From: Flavobacterium sp. ASW18X
GTDB taxonomy: Bacteria > Bacteroidota > Bacteroidia > Flavobacteriales > Flavobacteriaceae
Direction of reading: 5' to 3'
DNA: 64,000 nucleotides
NCBI RefSeq assembly: GCF_005144745.1
Contig: NZ_SWKK01000004.1
Span: 1-64,000 of the forward strand
The notes under the pieces were generated by a model. The model ran no database searches and was not told where the DNA came from. It saw nothing but the letters and a program-made list of their open reading frames with translations. The translations under genes were made by a program, and so were the position numbers. This document shows positions 17,146 to 27,481 of the stretch, piece after piece. Position 1 is the stretch's first letter, and each line of letters begins with the position of its first letter.

Positions 17146-19554
17146 TTAGAATTTAAAATTGTAGGTGATGCTAGGTACTAATCCAAAAATGGCAGTTCGT
17201 GTAGCTTCATTACGGCCGTTATCCTCATTTCTACTAAAGTTAATGGATGCCGCATTACGCCTGTTGTACACATTGTAAATGCTAAAAACCCACTCGCCCT
17301 GTAATTTTCTATTCTTGTTTTTTCTTGGGGTTAAGGTAGCAGAAAGGTCTAACCGATGGTAGCTGGGTAAGCGGGTTTGATTACGCTCTCCATAGATAGG
17401 GATAACTAAACCTTGTTGTTGAAATTGCCCTATTGGAAAATTGGTGGGTTGCCCCGTTTGAAATATAAAGTTAGAACCAAAAGACCATTTATCATTATAT
17501 TGATAATTGGCATTTAAAGAAAGGTCGTGTGTTTTGTCATAAGCAGTAGGGTACCAGTTACCATTATTAATACCAGTTTCAACAGCTGTTCTTCCTTGCG
17601 CACGTTGCTCAGAACGAGAAAGGGTGTAAGACAACCAACCGGTTAAATCGCCCTCATTTTTTCTTAATAAAAATTCTAATCCATACGCCCTTGCGTCTCC
17701 ATTTAGGATTACGCGTTCAATAGCGTTATTTGCAATTAAGTCTGCCCCATCTATATAATCTATACGGTTTTGTATGTCTTTATAAAAACCTTCTACTTCT
17801 AAAGTGTATTCTCCTTCATTAATCGTTCTAAAATACCCTATAGCAAATTGGTCTAACAATTGGGGGTCTACAAACGGTCCACTAGGCGTCCATACATCTA
17901 AAGGGGTAGGTGAGCTGGTATTAGATAATAAATGTAAGTATTGTGCTAAGCGTGTGTAACTGGTTTTTATAGAGGATTGCTCATTGAGCGTATACGCTAG
18001 TGATAATCTAGGTTCAAAATTGGTGAATTTGGACAAACTGCCACCTCTGCCTAGTGTTAAGGTATCTATGGGAGTGGCTTCTTTGTATATGCCTTGACGC
18101 TCATCAAACACAACAGCATGGTCATTTTCATAAACAAAAAATTCTTCTTGCCCCATACGGTTAAAATGGCTGACCCGTAAACCATAGTTAAGAGATAAGT
18201 TAGTAGTGATTTGATGTTCTATATCTATATAACCCGCAGTTTCGTTTGCGTATTTTTTGGTTAACTGGTCTTCTATAATGCCAGAATCTGGATTGTTTGG
18301 TGCTATTTCCCCTGGATTAAAAACATAATAAATATTATTTAATCCGTAGTTGATTTGTAAGTTATTGTTTAAGTAATGTTTTAAATCGTACTTCACATTA
18401 AAATTGTGTATGCCAGAATCCCATTCAAAACCAACAAAATCTAGTTCTAGGCCATAATAATAGTCAGAATAGATTAATGATAAGTTAGAAAATAGCTTAT
18501 CACTGAACAAATGATTCCAACGCAGATTACCTACAGCATTACCATATACATTGATAAAACTTTCATTAAAACTAAATAAATCCCTGCCAAAGTAGCCAGA
18601 AAGGTAAAGGCTATTATTATCATTAATACGATGGTTGATCTTGGTATTAACATCATAGAAGTAGGCCTTATTGTTAATATCAAACAGCGGTAAAAATAAA
18701 TGCGCATAAGAAGAACGACCGCCAATTAAAAAGGCAGTTTTATCTTTTTTGATAGGACCTTCTAGTAATAATCGACTTGCTACGGCACCAATACCGCCAC
18801 TTACTTTAAATTCTTTGCTATTGCCTTCTTTTTGATAAATATCTAATACAGAAGAAACTCGACCACCATAGCGCGCTGGGATACCTCCTTTGTATAATTT
18901 TAAATCTTTAATAGCATCGGGATTAAATACCGAGAAAAACCCGAATAAATGCGAAGAGTTAAATACAGTTGCCTCATCTAACAGAATTAGGTTTTGGTCT
19001 ACTGCACCACCTCTTACATTAAAACCAGAAGCACCTTCACCGGCATTAGTTACCCCAGGGAGTAAAACTAAAGATTTAATAACGTCTGCTTCTCCCAGAA
19101 CAACAGGTACTTTTTTAATGGTAGCTGCGGATAAAGTATTAACACTCATTTGGGGTTTACGGACATCCATGCGTTCTACATCTTCTGATACAATAACCTC
19201 TGCCAATTGCTCTGCCTCTTCTGTAAGGGAAAAGTCCATCTTGGTATTTTTAGATAGTTCCAAGGTTAAGTATTCTTCTTTAAACCCCATGTAAGACACT
19301 ATAACATCGTAACTGCCTTGTGGAAGTGTTAAGGAATAAAAACCATATTCATTGGTAACGGTACCTGTATTTAGACTTGGCACTGCAACGGTGACACCAA
19401 TTAAAGTTTCATTGCTACTCGCTTCTTTAATAACACCACTTAACGTATATTTTTCTTGTGCCGTGAGTGAGTAAAAAGAAGTAAAAAGTATAAAGACAAA
19501 AAGAAAATTAAGGTTGGCTTTACGATTTCTGATACGCATAGAAGGGGTTTGCAT
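17146..19554 (-). CDS. TonB-dependent outer-membrane receptor with N-terminal carboxypeptidase-like domain
   Basis: An 802-residue protein. A signal peptide (to about residue 33) is followed by a CarboxypepD_reg-like Ig domain (about 36-117, with ETLIGVTV and TNEYGFYSL), a plug domain (about 130-245, with GVTNAGEGASGFNVRGG and PARYGGRVSSVLDIY) and a 22-strand-type barrel ending YNFKF. It imports a substrate across the outer membrane using TonB energy; which substrate is not visible. The start overlaps the stop of the DUF4249 gene by one base (TAATG), so the two are translationally coupled, with DUF4249 first. An alternative ATG lies 5 codons downstream. Confidence 0.93.
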   Translation of the reverse strand: MQTPSMRIRNRKANLNFLFVFILFTSFYSLTAQEKYTLSGVIKEASSNETLIGVTVAVPSLNTGTVTNEYGFYSLTLPQGSYDVIVSYMGFKEEYLTLELSKNTKMDFSLTEEAEQLAEVIVSEDVERMDVRKPQMSVNTLSAATIKKVPVVLGEADVIKSLVLLPGVTNAGEGASGFNVRGGAVDQNLILLDEATVFNSSHLFGFFSVFNPDAIKDLKLYKGGIPARYGGRVSSVLDIYQKEGNSKEFKVSGGIGAVASRLLLEGPIKKDKTAFLIGGRSSYAHLFLPLFDINNKAYFYDVNTKINHRINDNNSLYLSGYFGRDLFSFNESFINVYGNAVGNLRWNHLFSDKLFSNLSLIYSDYYYGLELDFVGFEWDSGIHNFNVKYDLKHYLNNNLQINYGLNNIYYVFNPGEIAPNNPDSGIIEDQLTKKYANETAGYIDIEHQITTNLSLNYGLRVSHFNRMGQEEFFVYENDHAVVFDERQGIYKEATPIDTLTLGRGGSLSKFTNFEPRLSLAYTLNEQSSIKTSYTRLAQYLHLLSNTSSPTPLDVWTPSGPFVDPQLLDQFAIGYFRTINEGEYTLEVEGFYKDIQNRIDYIDGADLIANNAIERVILNGDARAYGLEFLLRKNEGDLTGWLSYTLSRSEQRAQGRTAVETGINNGNWYPTAYDKTHDLSLNANYQYNDKWSFGSNFIFQTGQPTNFPIGQFQQQGLVIPIYGERNQTRLPSYHRLDLSATLTPRKNKNRKLQGEWVFSIYNVYNRRNAASINFSRNEDNGRNEATRTAIFGLVPSITYNFKF

Positions 19555-20369
19555 TATTGAACTCGGATTAAAGCTACCTCAGCTTCGCTTATGGCAAAAT
19601 AGCCAAATGCATAATTTTCTGGATTGGTAGTATTATAAAAATTGCCACGAACATTTGCTGGTGGTATGCCAAAGCCGCCGCTCCCATCTTCTCCTGATTG
19701 GGTTAAAATTTGTTCTGTATAATCTGCAAAATCTTTGTCTATTCCTAAAAGAGTTATCGTCAACAAGTCTCCCGGTTCCACTTCTTCATAGTAATAAGAA
19801 AATTTTAAACCTTCATCAATGTAATACTCATCATCTGTTACGAGAAAATTGTTAAATCCGAAGGCAAATAAATAATAATTACGCTCCCCAATAACATCAG
19901 AAAAATCTACAATTACTTCGGTTTCCTCTTCCTCATCAAACAGGTAGCCATCTCCTTGGGTGACACTATTAATGGTGCCCGTACGCATCAGTTGCGTTGT
20001 TGCTTCATAGGTTTCGCCCTGGTATACTACACGGAGTGTGTATTCCGTATTAAATTCTAAATTAGGAATACCGTCTCTAAAAACTCCAGGTTCGTTTTCA
20101 GTTAGAGGATAAGAGGTCTTGGTGCTTTCATCAATAAGGGCAACTTCGGCACCGCTAGCAATAGGAACTTCTTCATCAAAAAAAGCAGTAGTTAGCGTTA
20201 GTTTTACTTCGCCTATAGTAACGGGTTCCCCATCATTGTCATTATAACCAATAATAGCATCTATGACCAATCTAGGTTCAGTAGTTTCTAAATCTACATC
20301 TATGGTGTCCTCACAGGCTACTAAGCAGAACGCTAGAAAGAGGATTGGAGTGATTTTTTTAATAATCAT
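19554..20369 (-). CDS. DUF4249 family lipoprotein
   Basis: A 271-residue protein with a lipoprotein signal (FLAFCLVAC, lipobox Cys about residue 19) followed by the family hallmark of an acidic run and PRLVIDAIIGY. DUF4249 proteins are Bacteroidota-specific beta-rich lipoproteins that accompany TonB-dependent receptors, presumably as a surface or periplasmic partner; the biochemical role is unknown. Here it precedes the receptor gene. Its start codon lies inside the right arm of a perfect 16-bp inverted repeat, which could fold in the mRNA and limit initiation. Confidence 0.9.
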   Translation of the reverse strand: MIIKKITPILFLAFCLVACEDTIDVDLETTEPRLVIDAIIGYNDNDGEPVTIGEVKLTLTTAFFDEEVPIASGAEVALIDESTKTSYPLTENEPGVFRDGIPNLEFNTEYTLRVVYQGETYEATTQLMRTGTINSVTQGDGYLFDEEEETEVIVDFSDVIGERNYYLFAFGFNNFLVTDDEYYIDEGLKFSYYYEEVEPGDLLTITLLGIDKDFADYTEQILTQSGEDGSGGFGIPPANVRGNFYNTTNPENYAFGYFAISEAEVALIRVQ

Positions 20370-20425
20370 GGGTAACTAAATTGCTGCCTAAATTAACTAA
20401 AGGAAGCCATAGTTACCCATGATTA
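20363..20425. promoter_or_regulatory. Perfect 16-bp inverted repeat spanning the DUF4249 start codon
   Basis: Arms TAATCATGGGTAACTA (20363-20378) and TAGTTACCCATGATTA (20410-20425) are exact reverse complements separated by 31 bases. On the minus-strand transcript the second arm contains the start codon (CCC-ATG-ATT). There is no T-run after it, so it is not an ordinary terminator. It could be an operator dyad or an mRNA hairpin that hides the start. Confidence 0.75.
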
Positions 20426-20449
20426 ACACTTATTTAAAGCATAAAATGC

Positions 20450-22666
<2,217 letters not shown>

Positions 22667-22692
22667 TTAAAATATTTTAATTTTAAGCGGAG

Positions 22693-22700
22693 CAAATATA
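22693..22700 (-). promoter_or_regulatory. Promoter -7 element of icd (TATATTTG)
   Basis: Exact TAnnTTTG match on the minus strand, 26 bases before the icd ATG. Confidence 0.6.
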
Positions 22701-22764
22701 CGATTTTAACACCTTGTAAAATGCTGCGAAATCCCTAAAAATATGGTACAAAAGCTGCTATAAA

Positions 22765-22970
22765 TGTTAAAAGCCATGTTAATGTATAATACTTTAACAT
22801 GGCTTTTTAGAAAACACTTTACCATAGTATTACGGTCCTGGTAAGAGCCATAGCACTTTTGGTGTGTATTTCTACGTTTTTAGGTATTGATATGCGTTGT
22901 TAGATTGCTGTTATCAATACTGTTGCAGCTCACCTAACTCTGTCAAAACATGTCTTTACCCGACTTGTCT
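22765..22970 (-). ncRNA. Candidate structured small RNA (possibly the flavobacterial 6S RNA)
   Basis: A gene-free stretch ends in a strong terminator and starts behind a promoter-like TTACTTTG (22976-22983). It can fold into a long interrupted hairpin: 22884-22892 pairs with 22912-22920 (9 bp, GTATTGATA/TATCAATAC), 22880-22883 with 22934-22937, and 22876-22879 with 22946-22949. A further stem CTTACCA/TGGTAAAG lies nearer the 3' end. A length of about 200 nt and a long irregular hairpin fit a 6S-type RNA, and a flavobacterial 6S family exists, but I cannot test the match. Confidence 0.45.
22769..22807 (-). terminator. Intrinsic terminator with a perfect 14-bp stem
   Basis: Arms AAAAGCCATGTTAA (22769-22782) and TTAACATGGCTTTT (22794-22807) pair exactly around an 11-base loop and end in a T4 run in either direction. 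No protein gene ends here on either strand. The nearest upstream minus-strand gene, rplS, has its own terminator at 23212, so this one implies a separate transcript between them. Confidence 0.85.
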
Positions 22971-22975
22971 GCACA

Positions 22976-22983
22976 CAAAGTAA
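22976..22983 (-). promoter_or_regulatory. Candidate -7 element of the small RNA (TTACTTTG)
   Basis: Seven of eight bases match TAnnTTTG; a TTG lies 23 bases upstream on the minus strand, which is on the long side. It would start a transcript near 22970 ending at the 22769-22807 terminator. Confidence 0.35.
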
Positions 22984-23211
22984 ATAACTAATTAATTGTA
23001 GTAATTCAATTACTTTTTAGAATGTGATTAACACCTCAGGCATTCTTTATAAGCTGAACATCATTTAAATAAAAGAACGTGAACTTTTAATAAAATGTAA
23101 GGCTATATCCTTAACAACCATACTAATGTACTAATTAATTTAATGCAAATTGTAATTTTAACACTTTAGAAATCAACTGGTTATAAACTGTTAAAATTAA
23201 CAATTGTTCAT

Positions 23212-23239
23212 AAAAAAAGCACCCCAATGGAGTGCTTTT
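23212..23239 (-). terminator. Intrinsic terminator of rplS
   Basis: Stem AAAAGCAC (23215-23222) with GTGCTTTT (23232-23239), followed on the minus strand by a T-run. It lies 21 bases after the rplS stop. Confidence 0.9.
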
Positions 23240-23259
23240 GTATTTGTGCTAGCGTAGTC

Positions 23260-23610
23260 TTAAGAACGAATTTCTTTAAGTCTTGCTTTTTTACCTCTAA
23301 GTTGTCTAAAGTAGTAGATTCTTGCTCTACGTACTTTACCTCTTTTGTTCACCTCTATCTTCTGTAAGGCAGGCATGTTGATTGGAAAGATACGCTCTAC
23401 ACCAACAGTACCAGACATTTTTCTGATAGTAAAAGTTTCTGTAGCTCCAGAACCACGTCTTTGGATTACTACACCTCTAAAGAACTGAGTACGGGTTTTT
23501 TCACCTTCCTTAATTTCATAATACACAGTGATGGTATCACCAGAACTGAAATTAGGGAACTCTTTTTTTGTTACAAACTCGTCTTCTACAAATTTTATTA
23601 AAGACTCCAT
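23260..23610 (-). CDS. rplS: 50S ribosomal protein L19
   Basis: At 116 residues it is the usual L19 length. Landmarks are the N-terminal [16 protein letters not shown], the [16 protein letters not shown] core, [17 protein letters not shown], and the basic C-terminus [21 protein letters not shown]19 sits at the 30S-50S interface. It has its own promoter, a leader hairpin and its own terminator, so it forms a single-gene unit beside the trmD operon; the rplS-trmD neighbourhood is widely conserved. Confidence 0.98.
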   Translation of the reverse strand: MESLIKFVEDEFVTKKEFPNFSSGDTITVYYEIKEGEKTRTQFFRGVVIQRRGSGATETFTIRKMSGTVGVERIFPINMPALQKIEVNKRGKVRRARIYYFRQLRGKKARLKEIRS

Positions 23611-23638
23611 TTTAATCTTTTTAGATGGTTTACTAAGA

Positions 23639-23668
23639 GCAACTTACACGGATATCGTCAGAGGTTGC
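23639..23668 (-). promoter_or_regulatory. Candidate L19 ribosomal-protein leader hairpin
   Basis: In the about 65-nt 5' leader of rplS, GCAAC and GTTGC arms (23664-23668 and 23639-23643 on the plus strand) enclose a region with a GATATC palindrome. Leaders of this kind in flavobacteria have been proposed to bind L19 for autoregulation. I infer the assignment from position and a short stem only. Confidence 0.4.
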
Positions 23669-23681
23669 AATTATGCGAGTG

Positions 23682-23711
23682 CAAAATTAGTTCAAATTTT
23701 TGATTAGACAA
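23682..23711 (-). promoter_or_regulatory. Promoter of rplS (TTG-N19-TAATTTTG)
   Basis: On the minus strand TTG (23709-23711) is followed after exactly 19 bases by TAATTTTG (23682-23689), an ideal Bacteroidota promoter. It implies a leader of roughly 65 nt before the rplS ATG. Confidence 0.85.
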
Positions 23712-23733
23712 GCATTTGTAAGGAATTTTCTAC

Positions 23734-24048
23734 TCAGTTTTTCGTTTTAGGCAGGTTGATAACAAAAGCTATTAGTCCTGTAACGATTAATAAACTTGGC
23801 AACACGGCAAAGACGTTAAAAATCATTTGTGCATTTACTAAGGCTTCAACTGAATGTTGGGCAAATAGTATTGAAAGTACTAATCGCCCAGATATGAATA
23901 GTATTCCCAATATTGAACCGACTAAAACCAAATAACTAGGTAACCCTTTTGTCTTGGTAACCATGATTATTCCTAAGACTAAAAAGAGAAGGGAAACAAG
24001 TCCCGTAAATATTGCTGTTAGGATTGAGTAAATATCTAAATATTCCAT
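23734..24048 (-). CDS. Small integral membrane protein of unknown function
   Basis: This 104-residue protein has three to four hydrophobic segments (about 10-30, 38-62 and 80-98) and short charged loops. I do not recognise a family. It starts 3 bp after the trmD stop codon and is the last gene of the run coiled-coil protein, acetyltransferase, trmD, this gene, so it is probably co-transcribed with them. A domain search would be needed to go further. Confidence 0.7.
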   Translation of the reverse strand: MEYLDIYSILTAIFTGLVSLLFLVLGIIMVTKTKGLPSYLVLVGSILGILFISGRLVLSILFAQHSVEALVNAQMIFNVFAVLPSLLIVTGLIAFVINLPKTKN

Positions 24049-24051
24049 AGT

Positions 24052-24732
24052 CTACGCTTTGTCTAGTAAATCTGGTCGGCGTTCTTGAGTTCTTTTTAGC
24101 GCTTGCTCTTCCCTCCACTCTTCAATTTTGGGGGTGTTACCACTGGTTAGAATTTCTGGTACCTCATGCCCATTATACTCAGCAGGCCTAGTATATACTG
24201 GCGGTGCTAATAAATTGTCTTGAAAGGTGTCTGTAAGTGCAGAAGTTTCATCATTTAAAACCCCTGGTAAAAGACGAATTACGGAATCTGCTAAAACAGC
24301 TGCTGCAAGTTCACCACCAGATAAAACATAATCTCCTATAGATATTTCTTTAGTAACTAATAAATCCCGTACACGTTGATCTACACCTTTATAATGACCG
24401 CAAAGAATAATTAGATTTCCTTTTAAAGAAAGTTCGTTTGCTATTTGTTGGTTAAGTGTAACGCCATCAGGAGTCATATAAATCACCTCATCATAATCTC
24501 TCTCTGCTTTTAATTGGCTAATACATTTATCTATAGGTTCAATCATAAGTACCATGCCAGCACCACCACCAAATTGGTAGTCATCTACTTGTTTGTAGTT
24601 GCCAACAGCATAGTCTCTAAGTTGATGTAAATGAACCTCTACAAGCCCTTTTTCTTGGGCACGTTTTAAAATAGAGGCCTCAAATGGACTATGTAATAAC
24701 TCGGGTAATACTGTTATGATATCTATGCGCAC
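24052..24732 (-). CDS. trmD: tRNA (guanine(37)-N1)-methyltransferase
   Basis: This 226-residue SPOUT methyltransferase adds a methyl group from S-adenosylmethionine to N1 of G37 in tRNAs, which prevents frameshifting. The signature residues are present: [13 protein letters not shown] start, [21 protein letters not shown], and [16 protein letters not shown] of the trefoil knot, then [10 protein letters not shown]. Length is normal. It lies 24 bp downstream of the acetyltransferase gene and next to rplS. Confidence 0.97.
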   Translation of the reverse strand: MRIDIITVLPELLHSPFEASILKRAQEKGLVEVHLHQLRDYAVGNYKQVDDYQFGGGAGMVLMIEPIDKCISQLKAERDYDEVIYMTPDGVTLNQQIANELSLKGNLIILCGHYKGVDQRVRDLLVTKEISIGDYVLSGGELAAAVLADSVIRLLPGVLNDETSALTDTFQDNLLAPPVYTRPAEYNGHEVPEILTSGNTPKIEEWREEQALKRTQERRPDLLDKA

Positions 24733-24756
24733 AATGGAAGTATAAAAGCAAATAGT

Positions 24757-25206
24757 TTAATTGCAGCTCCAAAAGTAATGCAAAAATCCATTATCTTTTA
24801 TCCAACCTAATTTTTCATACAAATGTTGAGCCGGATTATCTTCTGCTGTCTCTAGCGCTACGCCTTTATAATTGTTCTGTTTGCATAGTGTTTTAGCAGC
24901 GAATAATAATTGTTCTCCAATACCTTTGCCTCTATGTGCTCCTTCTACAAACAAATCGTTCAAAATAAAAAGTGGTTGTAGTGAGACTGAAGAAAAAGAA
25001 GTATATAATTGGGTGAAACCAACGGGATTGCCCTCCAAATAAGCTACAAAAATTACAGATTCATCTTTAGATAATCTCTCTGTTAAGAATTTATGAGCAG
25101 CTGCTACATCAGATGTTTGCTTATAAAAAACGCGATAGGCATCAAAAAGAAAAGCCACATCTGCAATAGTTGCAAGTGTGGCTCTTTTAATTTCTACGGT
25201 ACTCAT
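24757..25206 (-). CDS. GNAT family N-acetyltransferase
   Basis: A 149-residue single-domain acetyltransferase. The acetyl-CoA-binding motif A is FVEGAHRGKGIGEQLL, preceded by strand VGFTQLY and followed by ALETAEDNPAQHLYEKLGW. The substrate cannot be told from sequence. It begins 6 bp after the coiled-coil protein gene and precedes trmD by 24 bp, in one apparent operon. Confidence 0.9.
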   Translation of the reverse strand: MSTVEIKRATLATIADVAFLFDAYRVFYKQTSDVAAAHKFLTERLSKDESVIFVAYLEGNPVGFTQLYTSFSSVSLQPLFILNDLFVEGAHRGKGIGEQLLFAAKTLCKQNNYKGVALETAEDNPAQHLYEKLGWIKDNGFLHYFWSCN

Positions 25207-25212
25207 ATGTAA

Positions 25213-25824
25213 TTAAATACCTTTTTTATTTTTATTGATTTCGTCTTGTAACTTACGACTAATCTTTTGCTCTCTTTCTAAAGCTCTTCGTCTGTGTTGT
25301 TCGTATTCTTCTTCTAAATCTGCTAAAGCAATTTTGGCCTGTTGTGTAAGCGAATTGCTATTTTTAAACTTATAGATAAAGAAAGCCAAGAAAACAACCA
25401 ATGTTAGAATTATGGACCAAACAATCAGCTTATACGTTCCTTTGTCTATTTGAACCCCAAAAAAATCAATACTATCTTTTTCCTGTGTAATAGTATTTAG
25501 GTTTTCCGTAGTATTATCTAATTTACTATTTAAACCACTAATAGTATTTTCATGTTCTTGAATGGTAGCGTTTAAATCGCTAATGGTATTATTAGCGGTT
25601 TTTAGAGAATCTATAACATTCCGTTGCAAACGATCCAAGTCAATTACGTTAACAACTTCGTATCTTTTTCCGTTGGCCCTATAGTTACCAGATTTACGTA
25701 TTAAAGTTTCAAATTGTCCTTTAACAGATGGGTCATCTTGCGTAGTTTCTTCTTCTGCTTCTTGGGCAGCCATTGTGGCAATGGACAAACCTACCAATAG
25801 TAGGTACATTGAAAGCTTTTTCAT
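25213..25824 (-). CDS. Exported coiled-coil protein with one membrane anchor
   Basis: This 203-residue protein has a signal peptide (MKKLSMYLLLVGLSIATMAA), an acidic linker, a heptad-rich coiled coil (about 65-120, ISDLNATIQEHENTISGLNSKL), one transmembrane helix (about 132-152, LIVWSIILTLVVFLAFFIY) and a basic C-terminal coiled coil. Homologues in flavobacteria are, as I recall, often named after the neighbouring trmD, but nothing here resembles a methyltransferase. It may be a membrane-tethered structural or scaffolding protein; function unknown. Confidence 0.8.
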   Translation of the reverse strand: MKKLSMYLLLVGLSIATMAAQEAEEETTQDDPSVKGQFETLIRKSGNYRANGKRYEVVNVIDLDRLQRNVIDSLKTANNTISDLNATIQEHENTISGLNSKLDNTTENLNTITQEKDSIDFFGVQIDKGTYKLIVWSIILTLVVFLAFFIYKFKNSNSLTQQAKIALADLEEEYEQHRRRALEREQKISRKLQDEINKNKKGI

Positions 25825-25856
25825 AGTGTTCTTAATGCTTTAGTGTTCTTAGATTA

Positions 25857-25901
25857 TTTTGGGGATTGGCGAAGTTACAGCAATTACTCCAATCCCCAAA
25901 A
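25857..25901 (-). terminator. Intrinsic terminator after gap
   Basis: A perfect 13-bp stem, TTTTGGGGATTGG (25857-25869) with CCAATCCCCAAAA (25889-25901), loop 19 bases. It lies 5 bases after the gap stop and ends in a T-run on the minus strand. Confidence 0.88.
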
Positions 25902-25906
25902 ATATT

Positions 25907-27355
25907 CTAGTAATAGGTGTAACGTCTTACCTTGGCAATGTATTTAGCCAGACGTATCACTTGATGAGAATAGCCATATTCATTATCATACCAAACATAA
26001 AGCACAATATTATTGCCCTCTGCATCTACAATAGTAGCTTTACTATCGTAAATAGAAGGGGCAGAAGTGCCAACGATATCAGAAGACACCAATTCATTAC
26101 TTAAGGAGTACTTAATTTGCTCTACCAAATCGCCCTCCAAAGCATATTTCTTAAGAATTGTATTTACCGCTTCCTTGCTTGTTTTGTTATTCACTTCTAA
26201 ATTAAGAATAGCTAAAGAACCGTTGGGTACAGGCACTCGGATGGCATTAGACGTTAACTTACCTTCTAACACTGGTAGCGCTTTAGATACCGCTTTGCCG
26301 GCTCCTGTTTCTGTAATAACCATATTTAAAGCGGCCGCTCTACCTCTGCGGTATTTGTTATGCATATTATCTACCAAGTTTTGGTCGTTGGTATATGCAT
26401 GTATGGTTTCTAGATGTCCTTTTTTAATGCCAAGCGAATCTTCTATTACTTTTAATATTGGAGTAATAGAATTTGTAGTGCAAGATGCCGCTGAAAATAT
26501 TTTAGTTTTATTAGGGTCGTACTCCGTGTGGTTTACACCGTGAACAATGTTAGGAATTTCTTTGCCAGGGGCAGTAAGCAATACTCTGCTGGCACCTTTA
26601 GCTTTTAGATGTCTAGATAAAGCAGTTTTATCTCTAAAGGCGCCTGTGTTGTCTATGATTAGGGCATCTTTAATGCCATACACACTGTAATCTATATCTT
26701 CTGGTTGGTTAGCACTAATGAAATAAACAGTAGTTCCATTAATGGCTAAAGCCTTGTTTTCTGTATCTATACTCACGGTACCGCTGAATTCTCCGTGAAC
26801 AGAGTCTGTTCTTAATAATGCAGCTCTTTTTTCTAGTACTTCTGCTGTAATTTCGCCACGGGTTACAATGGCCCGTAGACGCAATTGGTTGCCTTTTCCT
26901 GTTTTTGCCATTAATTCTCTTGCAAGCAAACGACCAATTCTTCCAAAACCGTATAAAACAACATCTTTGGGTTTTATAGGTTTAGAGGATTGCGCGTCAT
27001 TCAACTTATCTAGTACAAAGGCCTTGACATTTAAATGCTCATCTTCTTGAGTGTGAAATTCATACGTTAGTTTACCAATATCTATTTTTGCAGGTGGTAG
27101 GGGAATATCATTGATAGCCCTTAAAATCTCTACCGAATCAAAAATAGAAATAGGTTTTTGCACAAACTCACCAGCGTATTCATGTAGGTTGATGATATCA
27201 CTTACATTTTTATCAATTACCTGATTTTTAAAGAGGACAATCTCTATAGCTTTATCATACCATAAATCGCTAATAAGTTTAATGAATTCAGTCGTGGCCT
27301 TTCTTCTGTCAGCCTGAAAAGCAAGTTCCTTTTCGTAGGATGTAATGTTGCTCAT
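25907..27355 (-). CDS. gap: Glyceraldehyde-3-phosphate dehydrogenase, N-terminally extended form
   Basis: A 482-residue protein, about 140 residues longer than classical GAPDH. Residues 1-about 130 are a helical extension; the NAD-binding GFGRIGR is at 136-142, and the catalytic region is SAASCTTNSI with HAYTNDQNLVDN after it. The C-terminus WYDNEYGYSHQV is canonical. It oxidises glyceraldehyde 3-phosphate in glycolysis or works in reverse in gluconeogenesis. The extended form is known from Bacteroidota and some other bacteria. It has its own promoter box and terminator. Confidence 0.95.
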   Translation of the reverse strand: MSNITSYEKELAFQADRRKATTEFIKLISDLWYDKAIEIVLFKNQVIDKNVSDIINLHEYAGEFVQKPISIFDSVEILRAINDIPLPPAKIDIGKLTYEFHTQEDEHLNVKAFVLDKLNDAQSSKPIKPKDVVLYGFGRIGRLLARELMAKTGKGNQLRLRAIVTRGEITAEVLEKRAALLRTDSVHGEFSGTVSIDTENKALAINGTTVYFISANQPEDIDYSVYGIKDALIIDNTGAFRDKTALSRHLKAKGASRVLLTAPGKEIPNIVHGVNHTEYDPNKTKIFSAASCTTNSITPILKVIEDSLGIKKGHLETIHAYTNDQNLVDNMHNKYRRGRAAALNMVITETGAGKAVSKALPVLEGKLTSNAIRVPVPNGSLAILNLEVNNKTSKEAVNTILKKYALEGDLVEQIKYSLSNELVSSDIVGTSAPSIYDSKATIVDAEGNNIVLYVWYDNEYGYSHQVIRLAKYIAKVRRYTYY

Positions 27356-27384
27356 AACAGTTTAGAATAGTCTTAAAGTTTTTG

Positions 27385-27392
27385 CAAAAGTA
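27385..27392 (-). promoter_or_regulatory. Promoter -7 element of gap (TACTTTTG)
   Basis: Exact TAnnTTTG match on the minus strand 29 bases before the gap ATG; -33 element unclear. Confidence 0.6.
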
Positions 27393-27425
27393 TCATTTCA
27401 AACGTTTTCGTGAAAGTTTGTGAAA

Positions 27426-27453
27426 TAAAAAAAGCATCCTTTTTTAGGATGCT
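27426..27453 (-). terminator. Intrinsic terminator of the DegP-like protease gene
   Basis: Stem AGCATCCT (27433-27440) with AGGATGCT (27446-27453), followed on the minus strand by seven T residues (27426-27432). It separates the protease gene from gap. Confidence 0.9.
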
Positions 27454-27481
27454 CTTTCAATGGTAATCTTTATCGGGTAAA

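Noticed and set aside
25213-25824. Reading the coiled-coil protein beside trmD as a second tRNA methyltransferase
   Set aside because: It has a signal peptide, coiled coil and membrane helix but no SAM-binding knot or other methyltransferase motif.
25907-27355. The 130-residue N-terminal extension of GAPDH as a frameshift or gene fusion artefact
   Set aside because: The extension is in frame, has normal amino-acid composition and matches the long GAPDH form known in Bacteroidota.
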